From the NCBI RefSeq assembly GCF_014648295.1, contig NZ_BMQV01000041.1, positions 1 to 48,579 of the forward strand: a stretch of DNA of 48,579 bases, written 5' to 3'. The notes below the pieces were generated by a model. That model saw only the letters and a program-made list of their open reading frames with translations. It searched no databases and was not told the origin of the DNA. This document shows, piece by piece, positions 1 through 9,154 of this stretch. Position numbers and translations under genes: made by a program. The stretch comes from Shewanella saliphila. Lineage in GTDB: Bacteria > Pseudomonadota > Gammaproteobacteria > Enterobacterales > Shewanellaceae. Each line of letters begins with the position of its first letter. The first letter of the stretch is position 1.

Positions 1-3000
1 GCTCACCAATGGCTTGGATGTCGAAGTCCCTGTGACCGCAGGCGCGACGCAGGTCGATGTCACCGCCCAAGTGATTGATATCGCCGGTAACCCATCTGCC
101 ACTGCGATGGATAACCAGCCTGTTGACCGAATAGCACCTTCTGCACTATCAATTATTATTGTTGATGACGGTACACCAGGTGATGGTTGGTTAAACAATG
201 GTGAAATTGCAGCCAACGGTAGCGGAATACAAATTAAAGCAGATGTTGAAAATACAGATTTAGTTGTAGGTGGTTTTGTTTCAATATCAATCACTGTAGA
301 TGGAAATGAAGTTTCATTTGATTTAAAACTCGAAAATGGTCAATTGGTTAATCTTGACGGCTCAACGCCTAGCATTGCTTTTGATTATAACAATGGTGAG
401 ATCACATGGACTGAAGATGTTCCAGCAGCAGGTGATCAAATCACAGTTGAAATAACACAAACTGATGCAGCAGGTAACGAATCAACAACCGCTACAGATA
501 CAGCAACGATAAATAATGTTGATGCTAATGATGATATCCCTGGTTCGTCATATACTGTAACGACAGGTTCTAGCAGTAATTGGGCTATTCCACAGTCAGA
601 CGGTGAAGCTCTAATGACCATTTCCGCTCGTAACGGTGATGGATCTATTGGATCAATCAGCTATGACTCAAGTAACAATCTTGGTGTAGCAGGTTCTCCA
701 CGCACATCAGGTCAAATTGCTGGGCAGATTGAGTATGATTCAGCTACTGGCACATCGGAGTCCGTTGTTATCGACTTTAATGGCTTAGTGAATCAAGCAA
801 CATTTAGTGTTTCTCATTTGTTTACCAATGAAAACAATGGTGAGCAAGGTGTATGGATGGCTTATTACAATGGTCATTTAGTCGCCAGTGAAATATTTAC
901 TACAAGTTCTGGAGATGAGGGAACTTTCACTATAAATACTGGTGACATTGTATTTGATCAGTTGGTTTTTCAAGCAACAGAAACAGTTAGTGAAGCAAAT
1001 GGTGGACCGGCATTAGTTGACTCCTCTGATTACTTCCTAACAAGTGTGACAGCATCTGGACCTGCAATTGTGGGGAGCTATGTTGTGTCTGAAGATAGTA
1101 TTTTATCAATAACAGACACTAATTCAGGCTTATTGAATAACGATAATGACTTACAAGACCACTCTTACTCTTTAACAGACGTAAATGGAGCAAGCATTAC
1201 GGATGGGCAAGTTGTAACTCTCCCAAGTGGAGCACTATTAACCATACACAGTGATGGAACATATTCTTATGACACCAATAATGCTTTTGAAGCATTAACT
1301 GCAGGCCAGCTATCAACAGATACCTTTACCTATACAGTAACAGATGAATATGGTGCAACAGATACTGCAACAGTTACCATTAATATTGTAGGCGCTAACG
1401 ATACTGCTATTATCACTGTCGGTAGTGGCGATACCGATGCAGGTACAGTCACTGAAAATGGTGCTACCGATACCGACAACACCACCGTTGAGATTGTCAC
1501 GGGCAGCTTAACCGTGACCGACGTTGATGCCGGTCAAGCGGTGTTCCAAACACAAACAGATGTCGCTGATGCCAACTACGGTAGCTTCAGTATTGATGCC
1601 GATGGTAACTGGACTTACACTTTAAATAATAACCACATTGATGTGCAGTCGCTTGCTGAAGGGGAAACCCTTACCCGAGATATCACGGTAACTTCAGCCG
1701 ATGGCACTGCGACCCATACGGTCACTATTACCATTGTCGGTACAAACTCTACTCCAGAAGCAGCTCCTGATGCGTTAATCACAGTTGAAGGCGAGACGCT
1801 CGTATTCACTACCAATGACTTAGTTAATAACGATAGTGATGCTGAAGGCAATAGCTTATCCGTATTCAAATTCGCACCAGGGAATTCAAATAACAATAGT
1901 ATTGATGCCACTCAAGCAGGAGAAAGTTTCACAACAACTCTGGGCGGCACTATAACTATCAACGCTGACGGAACATACAGTTACCAAGCTCCTGCAAACC
2001 TTGATCACAGTAGTAACGATACATTGATCGATAGTTTTTATTATCAAGCAACTGATGGAACAGGAAATTCAGAGTGGACGCTAGTGTCAATTGATGTCAA
2101 TGATACCGCTCCAGTTGCTGTTGATGACAATGATAGCATTGGCTTTGGTGGTTTAGCATATGGCAATGTGATAACGGCAGAGGGTACCGATGGTTCTGGA
2201 GTCGATACACTAGGGGCCGACTCTACAACGCTGATTAGTGTTACTTATGACAATGTTGTTTATGACAGCTTTGACAGTGATGGTAACCTCACTATAGACA
2301 CGGGTAAGGGACAATTAGTTATTAATCAAGATGGTAGCTATAGCTATCTATCAACACAAACTGATACCACCGTCAATAGTTATACATCTGATGACTTAAA
2401 GAATAATACTGACATCGATTTATATGGATTCAGCGCGACCACAACTTTCGACCTAAGCAACTTAGGTACACCAGGCAGCAATGTTGGCTCTAACAATAGT
2501 AATAGCCGTATTGGAGTTGATAATGCTCGAATCAATACCGGAGAAGCGCTTGTTATTGATTTAGGTTCAGCGGCTACAATTAATAATGTGACTTTGAATC
2601 TAAGCGACGTAGGCGATTCAGAACAGGTTATTTGGACTACTTATGATGCTAGTGGAAATGTTGTATCTACTGGAACATCAAACAGTAATTCATTAGTTAT
2701 TGATTCTAGCAGTCCTTTTCAATATATCGTGTTATCTGCTGGTGTGAGTACTAATTATTCTCTTAATTCGTTAACAGCAACATCTATAGGAAACGGAACA
2801 CCAATAACTGAAGAATTCACTTATCTGCTTGAAGACTCTGATGGAGATCAATCTACGGCTGTTCTAAGTATGTCTCAAGACTCCACACCTATCGCTGCAG
2901 ATAATACTGCAGAAGTATCAGAGTCCGGTTTAGTTGGCGGTACCCTAGAAGGTACAGGCTCTAATATTGCTACGGGCAATCTATTAGACAATGACTCTGG

Positions 3001-5491
3001 CATTAGTAGTACTACAGTCATAAGCAGCTTAGATGGTCAATCACCTGTTGATGGTATTATTACCATTACAACCGCTAACGGTATTCTAACCGTATATACC
3101 GAGGATACAGCTGACTTCAGAGCGGGTGATTATCAATATGAACTCACAAATTCTAATACTACTAGCGCTGATGTGTTAGAAGAATATAGCTACACCATTG
3201 AGAATGACTCTGGGTATAGTAGTGATGCGACATTAACGATATCCATTCATGACGATGTACCTGTAGTTCAAAATATTGAACAAAACCTTCAAGCTAGTGC
3301 GGACCCAATCACGACTAACCTAACACTGATTTTAGATGTGTCAGGTAGTATGGATAACAGCGCAGGTAATGGAAAAACCTACTTAGAAACCGCTATTGAA
3401 TCTCTAACCGCATTAATTAATGAAGTTGATGATGCCGGTAATGTTAACGTTCAAATTGTTACCTACTCTAGCAGTGTTACAAATTCTACTTGGTTAATTG
3501 ACGACATTGACGCAGCGATAAATTATCTTAATGCACTCCAAGCAAATGGAGGCACGTACTATGATATAGCCTTAGAGACTGTCATGGAGGATATAAACCT
3601 ACCTGACGCAGATCAAAGCTTTGTGTATTTTATTTCTGATGGTGTTCCAACAAATGGCCATGATGTTGATGCAACGCTTCAAACTCAGTGGCAAACATAC
3701 CTAGATACTTACTATGACATTGCATTTGGTATTGGTATTGGTAATGCTAGCTTAGATCAGATATTACCTATCTCATATCCTGAAGTTAATAGTGCTGAAG
3801 AGTATGCGATTAAAGTTAGTGATGCCGATGATTTAACTAATACTATTCTCGATTATTTTGAGTCTAATGCTATTAGTGGTGGGCTAGGTATTCTAGGAAC
3901 CAGTTCAACAGGTGTATTAGTAGGTGCCGATGGCGGAAGTGTAGATCAACTCGTGATAGATGGTGTTACTTACAGCTATGATGCAAATAATCCTATACAA
4001 ATCATCACCACTGCGTTAGGTGCAACATTTACCGTTGACTTTGTCTCTGGTGAATATAATTACTTTATCGATTCAACTGAAAATGTGCTCAATGAGCAAG
4101 AGATATTTGAAGTAACCATTATTGATAATGATGGTGATACTGGTACATTTGAGCTGGTGATTAATGTTGATTATCACGCGTCATTAGATGCCAACGTCAA
4201 TAATGTGATTACCAATCAAACAGCAGGAAGTAACCTCACTATTTCGACTGAATACCTTACCCATGGTGATGCAACGACTAGTGATGCTGAAATCACTAGT
4301 GTCACTAATGTCAGCGGCAATAATGCATCGCTAAATAATGGCAATGTTACGGTTACCGCTGCAAATGATGGCGATAGTTTCAATTATACTTTGACCGGTA
4401 ATGGCACAGAAGACAGCGCTAATGTCACGATTGATTATCAAGACTCAACAAAATTAACCGGAACCCACGAAAACGACATTATTATTGCTAACTCAACCGC
4501 TACTAGTGCTGTAATGTTAAGCATAAATGCCACAGTCGCTTCAGGAGATACTTACAATAGCCAAAATCAATTCGGTTTTGAAGCTGCATTATTAACTGCT
4601 GGCTTATCGATCACTCAGATACAAATTAACCTTAATGCTGGAAGTGATTCAAACGCTATCTTCGATATCAGTGATTCCAATCTTGTAAAAGGCTCTAATT
4701 CACAAGGTATAGAAGATAGTAACGATGACATTTTTGCCAATATGACGGCAGACAGTGGCACATTTACAGCGACATTTACCGAAGGTGACTTTACAAATGG
4801 CGACCAATTCTGGTTCTCAATTGATACAGATAGCCTAGGGGCTGATACTGGTAGTGATTTAGCTTCAGCAGGTGTAACTTTCACTATTACCTTAAGTGAT
4901 GGTAGTACTCAAACAGGAACTTATATCTCAGATGGAGCGGGTGGTTCAACTGGCGGTATTTACTTTGCCGATGCTATTCTTGATGGTGGTGCTGGTGATG
5001 ATGTGCTGATTGGTGGCGATGGTAACGACCTGCTAATCGGTGGATTAGGCGACGACTTACTCAGCGGCGGTTTGGGAGATGATATATTAAGTGGTGGTGA
5101 AGGTAACAATACCTTTGTATGGAATGCTAATGAAAACGGCACTGATACCATGATTGATTTTGACGTCAGTAAAGACAGTCTTGATTTAAGTGACCTATTG
5201 GTTAATGAAAACTCGACTAACTTAGACAGTATGCTTAATTTCAGTGAAACTGACGGCACCACTACTATTAATATTGATGCAGATCATGATGGAGTATTTG
5301 AGCAACATATCATATTAGATGGTGTAGATTTAACTGATGTATATGGCAGTACTGATAATGGTGTTATTATCAATGGGTTGTTAGATGACGGTGCACTTAT
5401 TGTTGATACATCAACAGAAACCACAGCACCATCAACAGGAACCACAGATCCTGATCTATATGACCAGTACAGTGGAAATATTATTCCTTAA
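1..5491 (+). CDS. bpfA: Giant RTX adhesin, BpfA/LapA-like, C-terminal part (5' end outside window)
   Basis: This is the 3' part of a very large surface adhesin. The frame is open from base 2, so the TTG at 14 is not a real start. Counting residues from base 14, the protein has an Ig-like/Ca-binding repeat end, a cadherin-like segment (about 353-458), a VCBS repeat (about 455-575), further VCBS-like modules, and a VWA domain (about 1100-1290) with a complete MIDAS: DVSGS at 1108, a Thr in NGGTYYD and an Asp in ISDGVP. Five RTX nonapeptides of the GGxGxDxLx type follow at about 1658-1702, then a T1SS C-terminal secretion region. Low Cys and high Asp/Asn/Thr/Ser fit secreted Ca-binding adhesins. 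The downstream exporter, LapG and LapD genes identify it as the biofilm adhesin of a Lap/Bpf system. The N-terminal retention module and LapG cleavage site are not visible. The symbol is inferred from synteny with S. oneidensis bpfA. Confidence 0.9.
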   Translation, partial: LTNGLDVEVPVTAGATQVDVTAQVIDIAGNPSATAMDNQPVDRIAPSALSIIIVDDGTPGDGWLNNGEIAANGSGIQIKADVENTDLVVGGFVSISITVDGNEVSFDLKLENGQLVNLDGSTPSIAFDYNNGEITWTEDVPAAGDQITVEITQTDAAGNESTTATDTATINNVDANDDIPGSSYTVTTGSSSNWAIPQSDGEALMTISARNGDGSIGSISYDSSNNLGVAGSPRTSGQIAGQIEYDSATGTSESVVIDFNGLVNQATFSVSHLFTNENNGEQGVWMAYYNGHLVASEIFTTSSGDEGTFTINTGDIVFDQLVFQATETVSEANGGPALVDSSDYFLTSVTASGPAIVGSYVVSEDSILSITDTNSGLLNNDNDLQDHSYSLTDVNGASITDGQVVTLPSGALLTIHSDGTYSYDTNNAFEALTAGQLSTDTFTYTVTDEYGATDTATVTINIVGANDTAIITVGSGDTDAGTVTENGATDTDNTTVEIVTGSLTVTDVDAGQAVFQTQTDVADANYGSFSIDADGNWTYTLNNNHIDVQSLAEGETLTRDITVTSADGTATHTVTITIVGTNSTPEAAPDALITVEGETLVFTTNDLVNNDSDAEGNSLSVFKFAPGNSNNNSIDATQAGESFTTTLGGTITINADGTYSYQAPANLDHSSNDTLIDSFYYQATDGTGNSEWTLVSIDVNDTAPVAVDDNDSIGFGGLAYGNVITAEGTDGSGVDTLGADSTTLISVTYDNVVYDSFDSDGNLTIDTGKGQLVINQDGSYSYLSTQTDTTVNSYTSDDLKNNTDIDLYGFSATTTFDLSNLGTPGSNVGSNNSNSRIGVDNARINTGEALVIDLGSAATINNVTLNLSDVGDSEQVIWTTYDASGNVVSTGTSNSNSLVIDSSSPFQYIVLSAGVSTNYSLNSLTATSIGNGTPITEEFTYLLEDSDGDQSTAVLSMSQDSTPIAADNTAEVSESGLVGGTLEGTGSNIATGNLLDNDSGISSTTVISSLDGQSPVDGIITITTANGILTVYTEDTADFRAGDYQYELTNSNTTSADVLEEYSYTIENDSGYSSDATLTISIHDDVPVVQNIEQNLQASADPITTNLTLILDVSGSMDNSAGNGKTYLETAIESLTALINEVDDAGNVNVQIVTYSSSVTNSTWLIDDIDAAINYLNALQANGGTYYDIALETVMEDINLPDADQSFVYFISDGVPTNGHDVDATLQTQWQTYLDTYYDIAFGIGIGNASLDQILPISYPEVNSAEEYAIKVSDADDLTNTILDYFESNAISGGLGILGTSSTGVLVGADGGSVDQLVIDGVTYSYDANNPIQIITTALGATFTVDFVSGEYNYFIDSTENVLNEQEIFEVTIIDNDGDTGTFELVINVDYHASLDANVNNVITNQTAGSNLTISTEYLTHGDATTSDAEITSVTNVSGNNASLNNGNVTVTAANDGDSFNYTLTGNGTEDSANVTIDYQDSTKLTGTHENDIIIANSTATSAVMLSINATVASGDTYNSQNQFGFEAALLTAGLSITQIQINLNAGSDSNAIFDISDSNLVKGSNSQGIEDSNDDIFANMTADSGTFTATFTEGDFTNGDQFWFSIDTDSLGADTGSDLASAGVTFTITLSDGSTQTGTYISDGAGGSTGGIYFADAILDGGAGDDVLIGGDGNDLLIGGLGDDLLSGGLGDDILSGGEGNNTFVWNANENGTDTMIDFDVSKDSLDLSDLLVNENSTNLDSMLNFSETDGTTTINIDADHDGVFEQHIILDGVDLTDVYGSTDNGVIINGLLDDGALIVDTSTETTAPSTGTTDPDLYDQYSGNIIP

Positions 5492-5501
5492 TAGCAACAT
5501 A

Positions 5502-5537
5502 TTGTATGCGCCACATAGTATTATGTGGCGCATACAA
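5502..5537 (+). terminator. Strong 16-bp hairpin between adhesin gene and exporter gene
   Basis: Perfect inverted repeat: the arms at 5502-5517 and 5522-5537 pair over 16 bp with loop GTAT. It lies 10 nt after the adhesin stop and about 40 nt before the ABC transporter start. The bases after it (CGTTACTTC) are not a proper U-tract, so it may be a weak or partial terminator, or a 3'-end stabiliser, rather than a full stop. Confidence 0.6.
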
Positions 5538-5576
5538 CGTTACTTCTAACAATAATAAATTAAGGACTCTGATTAG

Positions 5577-7754
5577 GTGCCTATAACTGCGTCTAACACA
5601 AACGAGCAGTGGACGATTTCTGCCTCACAACGTGTAACGGTTGATCCGCTACTCGACTGCTTAGTACTGCTAACAGAACACTTTGGCAGCCCTTGCTCTA
5701 TTGATTCTTTGGCGGCAGGTTTGCCACTGTCAGGTTCAGTTATCTCTCCAGAATTAGTGCCACAAGCAGCAGCTAGAGCAGGCTTGTCTGCAAAGCTATC
5801 ACGTAAAGACTTAAATCAAATTTCAGACATACTTTTACCGTGCATTTTATTATTAAAAGATAAAAAGGCCTGTGTATTAAGAGAGCTTGATTTAGACAAT
5901 GATAAAGCGGTTATTCAATTACCCGAAACCGGCGGCGAAGAAAGTCTGACAATAGAGGAACTAGAGTCCTTGTATGTTGGCTACCTATTTCTAGTCAAAC
6001 AAGATTATCGTGGTGATAAAAGCTTCGATGTTCACCTACATGACAACAATACACACTGGTTAATGCAAAGTATTAAAGACTCTGCACCTATTTATCGTGA
6101 TGCACTTATTGCATCGGTATTGGTTAACCTATTTGCATTGGTTTCTCCACTGTTCATTATGAACGTTTATGACAAAGTGGTGCCCAATTTAGCTTTTGAG
6201 TCGCTTTGGGTATTAGCTATTGGCGCAAGCATAGCCTATTTGTTTGATTTTATTATGCGTCAACTGCGGAGTTACTTAATCGATATTGCCGGTAAAAAAG
6301 TCGATATTATCGTTTCCTCAAAATTATTTGCCAAAGCGATAGGAATTCCGCTATCAAAACGCTCTCCCAGTGTCGGCGGAATGGCAAGGCAACTCGGTGA
6401 GTTTGACAGTATTAGAGAGTTTTTAACCTCAGCAACAATCACAGCACTGGTCGATTTACCTTTTGCCTTGCTCTTTGTCATCATCATTTATATTGTGGCG
6501 GGTGATTTAGCACTTATTCCTGTTTTTGGCAGTATCGTCATTATCGCTGTGACCCTCTATCTGCAACCTAAATTAAAGCAAGCCATTGAAGAAAGTAATC
6601 GTTATTCGAGCTTAAAACACGGTCATTTAATTGAAAGTTTAACCGCACTCGAATCAATAAAAGCCAATGGAGCGGAAGGTCTCGTACAAAAAAGTTGGCA
6701 ACAAATGATTGGCCATACAGCGAACTGGCAGCTAAAGAGTAAAAAGCTCTCTAATCATGTTGCCCACGTTGCCAATTTTATGGTGCAAGTTACAGTGGTA
6801 CTTGTGGTTATTCTCGGCGTTTATCGTCTGGCTGATAATGAAATATCAATGGGCGGAATTATTGCTGCAGTAATGTTATCGAGCAGAGCGATAGCACCAA
6901 TGGCACAGCTGGCAGGGCTTATCTCTCGTGGTAATCATACCATTAGCTCATTACGTCAACTTGATACCATCATGAAAGAAGAGGATGAGTTCGAGGACAA
7001 AGGCCATGTGGTCAGTAAAGAACGTATTATGGGAAAAATCGAAGCTGACAACATTAGTTTCAGTTTCCCTGGTACAGAAAAGCCGAGCTTGCACCCATTA
7101 TCACTGCGTATTAAACCCGGTGAACGCATTGCAATTATCGGGCGTAATGGTTCTGGCAAAAGTACCTTAGCAAAATTACTACTTGGATTGTACAAGCCTA
7201 CCCAGGGTAGCCTGCGATACGACGGTTTGGATTCAGGACAAATTCATCCAAGCGATCTTAGACGGAATTTTGGCTACTTACCTCAAGATGTCACCCTATT
7301 TCACGGTACGATCCGCGACAATATTTTATTTGGTTCACGTCAAGTCACTGAACACCAATTAATGAGAGCGATTCAGTTATCTGGAGTGAATATGTTCACT
7401 AACTTAGAATCTGAAGGACTGGATCAGCAAGTTGGAGAGGGAGGATTATCCTTAAGCCGTGGCCAACGCCAAACTGTTGCTTTAGCCAGAGCAACACTTA
7501 ACGACCCACCGATATTGCTAATGGATGAACCCACGGCCAGTTTAGATGCGCGCGCCGAGAAGCAGTTTATTAGATCGATGCAACTCGTTAGCCGTGACAG
7601 AACATTACTACTCATTACGCACAAAATGCATCTACTCAATTTAGTTGATCGTATTATTGTATTAGATAAAGGTCATATCATGGCCGACGGTCCTAAAGAT
7701 GAAGTACTTGCCAAGCTTAACTCCGGCGCAATGGCGGGAGATCAAAACTCATGA
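5577..7754 (+). CDS. Type I secretion ABC transporter (LapB/RtxB-like)
   Basis: Inner-membrane ATPase and permease that should export the upstream adhesin in one step through the HlyD and TolC partners. The 725 residues comprise an N-terminal C39-like domain (about 15-140), a membrane domain (about 165-430) and an ATPase domain (about 480-715). The C39-like region reads DPLLDCL where active C39 peptidases have a DCG-type catalytic Cys, so it is probably a non-cleaving substrate-binding domain, as in LapB. Walker A is GRNGSGKST at 522-530, Walker B is LLMDEP with D650-E651, and the H-loop lies in LLLITHK. The signature is LSRGQ (626-630) rather than LSGGQ. The start is GTG, chosen because AAGGA lies at 5562-5566; no in-frame ATG lies nearby. 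Its stop overlaps the adaptor's ATG by 4 nt, so the two are translationally coupled. S. oneidensis calls the equivalent gene rtxB. Confidence 0.92.
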   Translation: MPITASNTNEQWTISASQRVTVDPLLDCLVLLTEHFGSPCSIDSLAAGLPLSGSVISPELVPQAAARAGLSAKLSRKDLNQISDILLPCILLLKDKKACVLRELDLDNDKAVIQLPETGGEESLTIEELESLYVGYLFLVKQDYRGDKSFDVHLHDNNTHWLMQSIKDSAPIYRDALIASVLVNLFALVSPLFIMNVYDKVVPNLAFESLWVLAIGASIAYLFDFIMRQLRSYLIDIAGKKVDIIVSSKLFAKAIGIPLSKRSPSVGGMARQLGEFDSIREFLTSATITALVDLPFALLFVIIIYIVAGDLALIPVFGSIVIIAVTLYLQPKLKQAIEESNRYSSLKHGHLIESLTALESIKANGAEGLVQKSWQQMIGHTANWQLKSKKLSNHVAHVANFMVQVTVVLVVILGVYRLADNEISMGGIIAAVMLSSRAIAPMAQLAGLISRGNHTISSLRQLDTIMKEEDEFEDKGHVVSKERIMGKIEADNISFSFPGTEKPSLHPLSLRIKPGERIAIIGRNGSGKSTLAKLLLGLYKPTQGSLRYDGLDSGQIHPSDLRRNFGYLPQDVTLFHGTIRDNILFGSRQVTEHQLMRAIQLSGVNMFTNLESEGLDQQVGEGGLSLSRGQRQTVALARATLNDPPILLMDEPTASLDARAEKQFIRSMQLVSRDRTLLLITHKMHLLNLVDRIIVLDKGHIMADGPKDEVLAKLNSGAMAGDQNS

Positions 7755-9133
7755 GCAAACACTTAACCGCCGAAGATTTAGAAATGGTCGATGACGTATA
7801 CGGGGCTATGATGACAGATGCCCCAACAGGACATCGACTCATTATATGGTCACTCGCTGCCATGATGTTGTGCTTTGTCATTTGGGCTTACTTTTCTGAA
7901 TTAGATCAGGTCACCACAGGTGAAGGCAAAGTCATTCCATCATCACAATTACAAGTGATTCAAAGCTTGGACGGCGGGATCTTACAAGAGATATTTGTTC
8001 AAGAAGGCCTTATGGTCACCAAAGGGCAACCATTAGCGCGTATCGATGACACACGTTTTAGATCTGACTTCGGCCAACAAGAGCAAGAAGTCTACGGCTT
8101 ACAAACTAACATTATCCGTATGCGTGCAGAGCTCGACAGCATCGTCATTTCAGACATGTCAACGGACTGGCGCGAGCAAGTTAAAATCACTAAGCAAGCG
8201 CTAACGTTTCCGGGCGCAACAATTGCAGCGGAACCTGAGTTAGTAAAACGACAACAAGAAGAGTACTCGTTGCGTTTAGATAATCTCAGCAACCAGTTAG
8301 AAATTTTAGTTCGTCAAATTCAGCAACGACAACAAGAAATTGAAGAACTAGCCTCGAAGATTAATACACTCACAACCAGTTACCAGTTAGTGACTCGTGA
8401 ACTCGAATTAACCAAGCCACTCGCCCGCAAAGGTATTGTGCCAGAAGTCGAGCTTTTAAAACTTGAACGAACAGTAAATGATATCCAAGGTGAACTGCAA
8501 TCTCTGCGGTTGTTACGTCCAAAAGTGAAAGCCACAATGGATGAAGCCATCTTAAAGCGTCGTGATGCTGTATTTGTGTACACCACTGATTTACGTGCAC
8601 AATTAAACGAGTTACAAACTAAATTATCTCGTATGAATCAGGCACAAATTGGCGCTTTTGACAAAGTCAGTCGAGCGGTGATTACTTCCCCAGTTGTCGG
8701 CACGATTAAGAAAATTTACTTTAATACTTTAGGTGGAGTTGTCCAGCCAGGCGAGCAAATCATTGAGATTGTGCCGTCAGAAGATAAACTATTGATAGAA
8801 ACTAAAATTACCCCTAAAGATATTGCATTTTTACATCCCGGGCTTCCTGCTATAGTTAAAGTCACAGCATATGACTTTACTCGATATGGCGGCCTCAAAG
8901 GTACCGTTGAGCATATTAGTGCCGACACCTCACAAGATGAAGAAGGCAATAGTTTTTACATTATCAAAGTAAGAACTGAACAATCGAGTTTATTAAAAGA
9001 CGATGGCACAGAGATGCCAATAATCCCAGGAATGCTCACTTCGGTGGACGTTATCACAGGGAAAAAATCAATACTTGAGTACATTTTAAATCCAATTTTA
9101 AGAGCAAAAGATACCGCTCTTAGAGAGCGCTAA
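7751..9133 (+). CDS. HlyD-family periplasmic adaptor of the adhesin T1SS
   Basis: Membrane fusion protein linking the ABC transporter to the outer-membrane channel. The 460 residues begin with a short cytoplasmic tail, then one membrane segment (about 27-47), a lipoyl/barrel-sandwich half motif (GKVIPS, with the QSLDGGI element), a long Gln/Glu/Arg-rich coiled coil (about 95-300), and the C-terminal half of the barrel (AVITSPVVGTI, then beta-barrel segments). The length is normal for the HlyD/LapC type. ATG overlaps the preceding TGA (ATGA), a sign of tight operon organisation. The known family works as a hexameric sleeve across the periplasm. Confidence 0.93.
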   Translation: MSKHLTAEDLEMVDDVYGAMMTDAPTGHRLIIWSLAAMMLCFVIWAYFSELDQVTTGEGKVIPSSQLQVIQSLDGGILQEIFVQEGLMVTKGQPLARIDDTRFRSDFGQQEQEVYGLQTNIIRMRAELDSIVISDMSTDWREQVKITKQALTFPGATIAAEPELVKRQQEEYSLRLDNLSNQLEILVRQIQQRQQEIEELASKINTLTTSYQLVTRELELTKPLARKGIVPEVELLKLERTVNDIQGELQSLRLLRPKVKATMDEAILKRRDAVFVYTTDLRAQLNELQTKLSRMNQAQIGAFDKVSRAVITSPVVGTIKKIYFNTLGGVVQPGEQIIEIVPSEDKLLIETKITPKDIAFLHPGLPAIVKVTAYDFTRYGGLKGTVEHISADTSQDEEGNSFYIIKVRTEQSSLLKDDGTEMPIIPGMLTSVDVITGKKSILEYILNPILRAKDTALRER

Positions 9134-9154
9134 GAAGAACCAGGAGGGTTTTAA

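Noticed and set aside
5569..5580. ATG start for the exporter gene
   Set aside because: There is no in-frame ATG near the ribosome-binding site; GTG 5577 is used.
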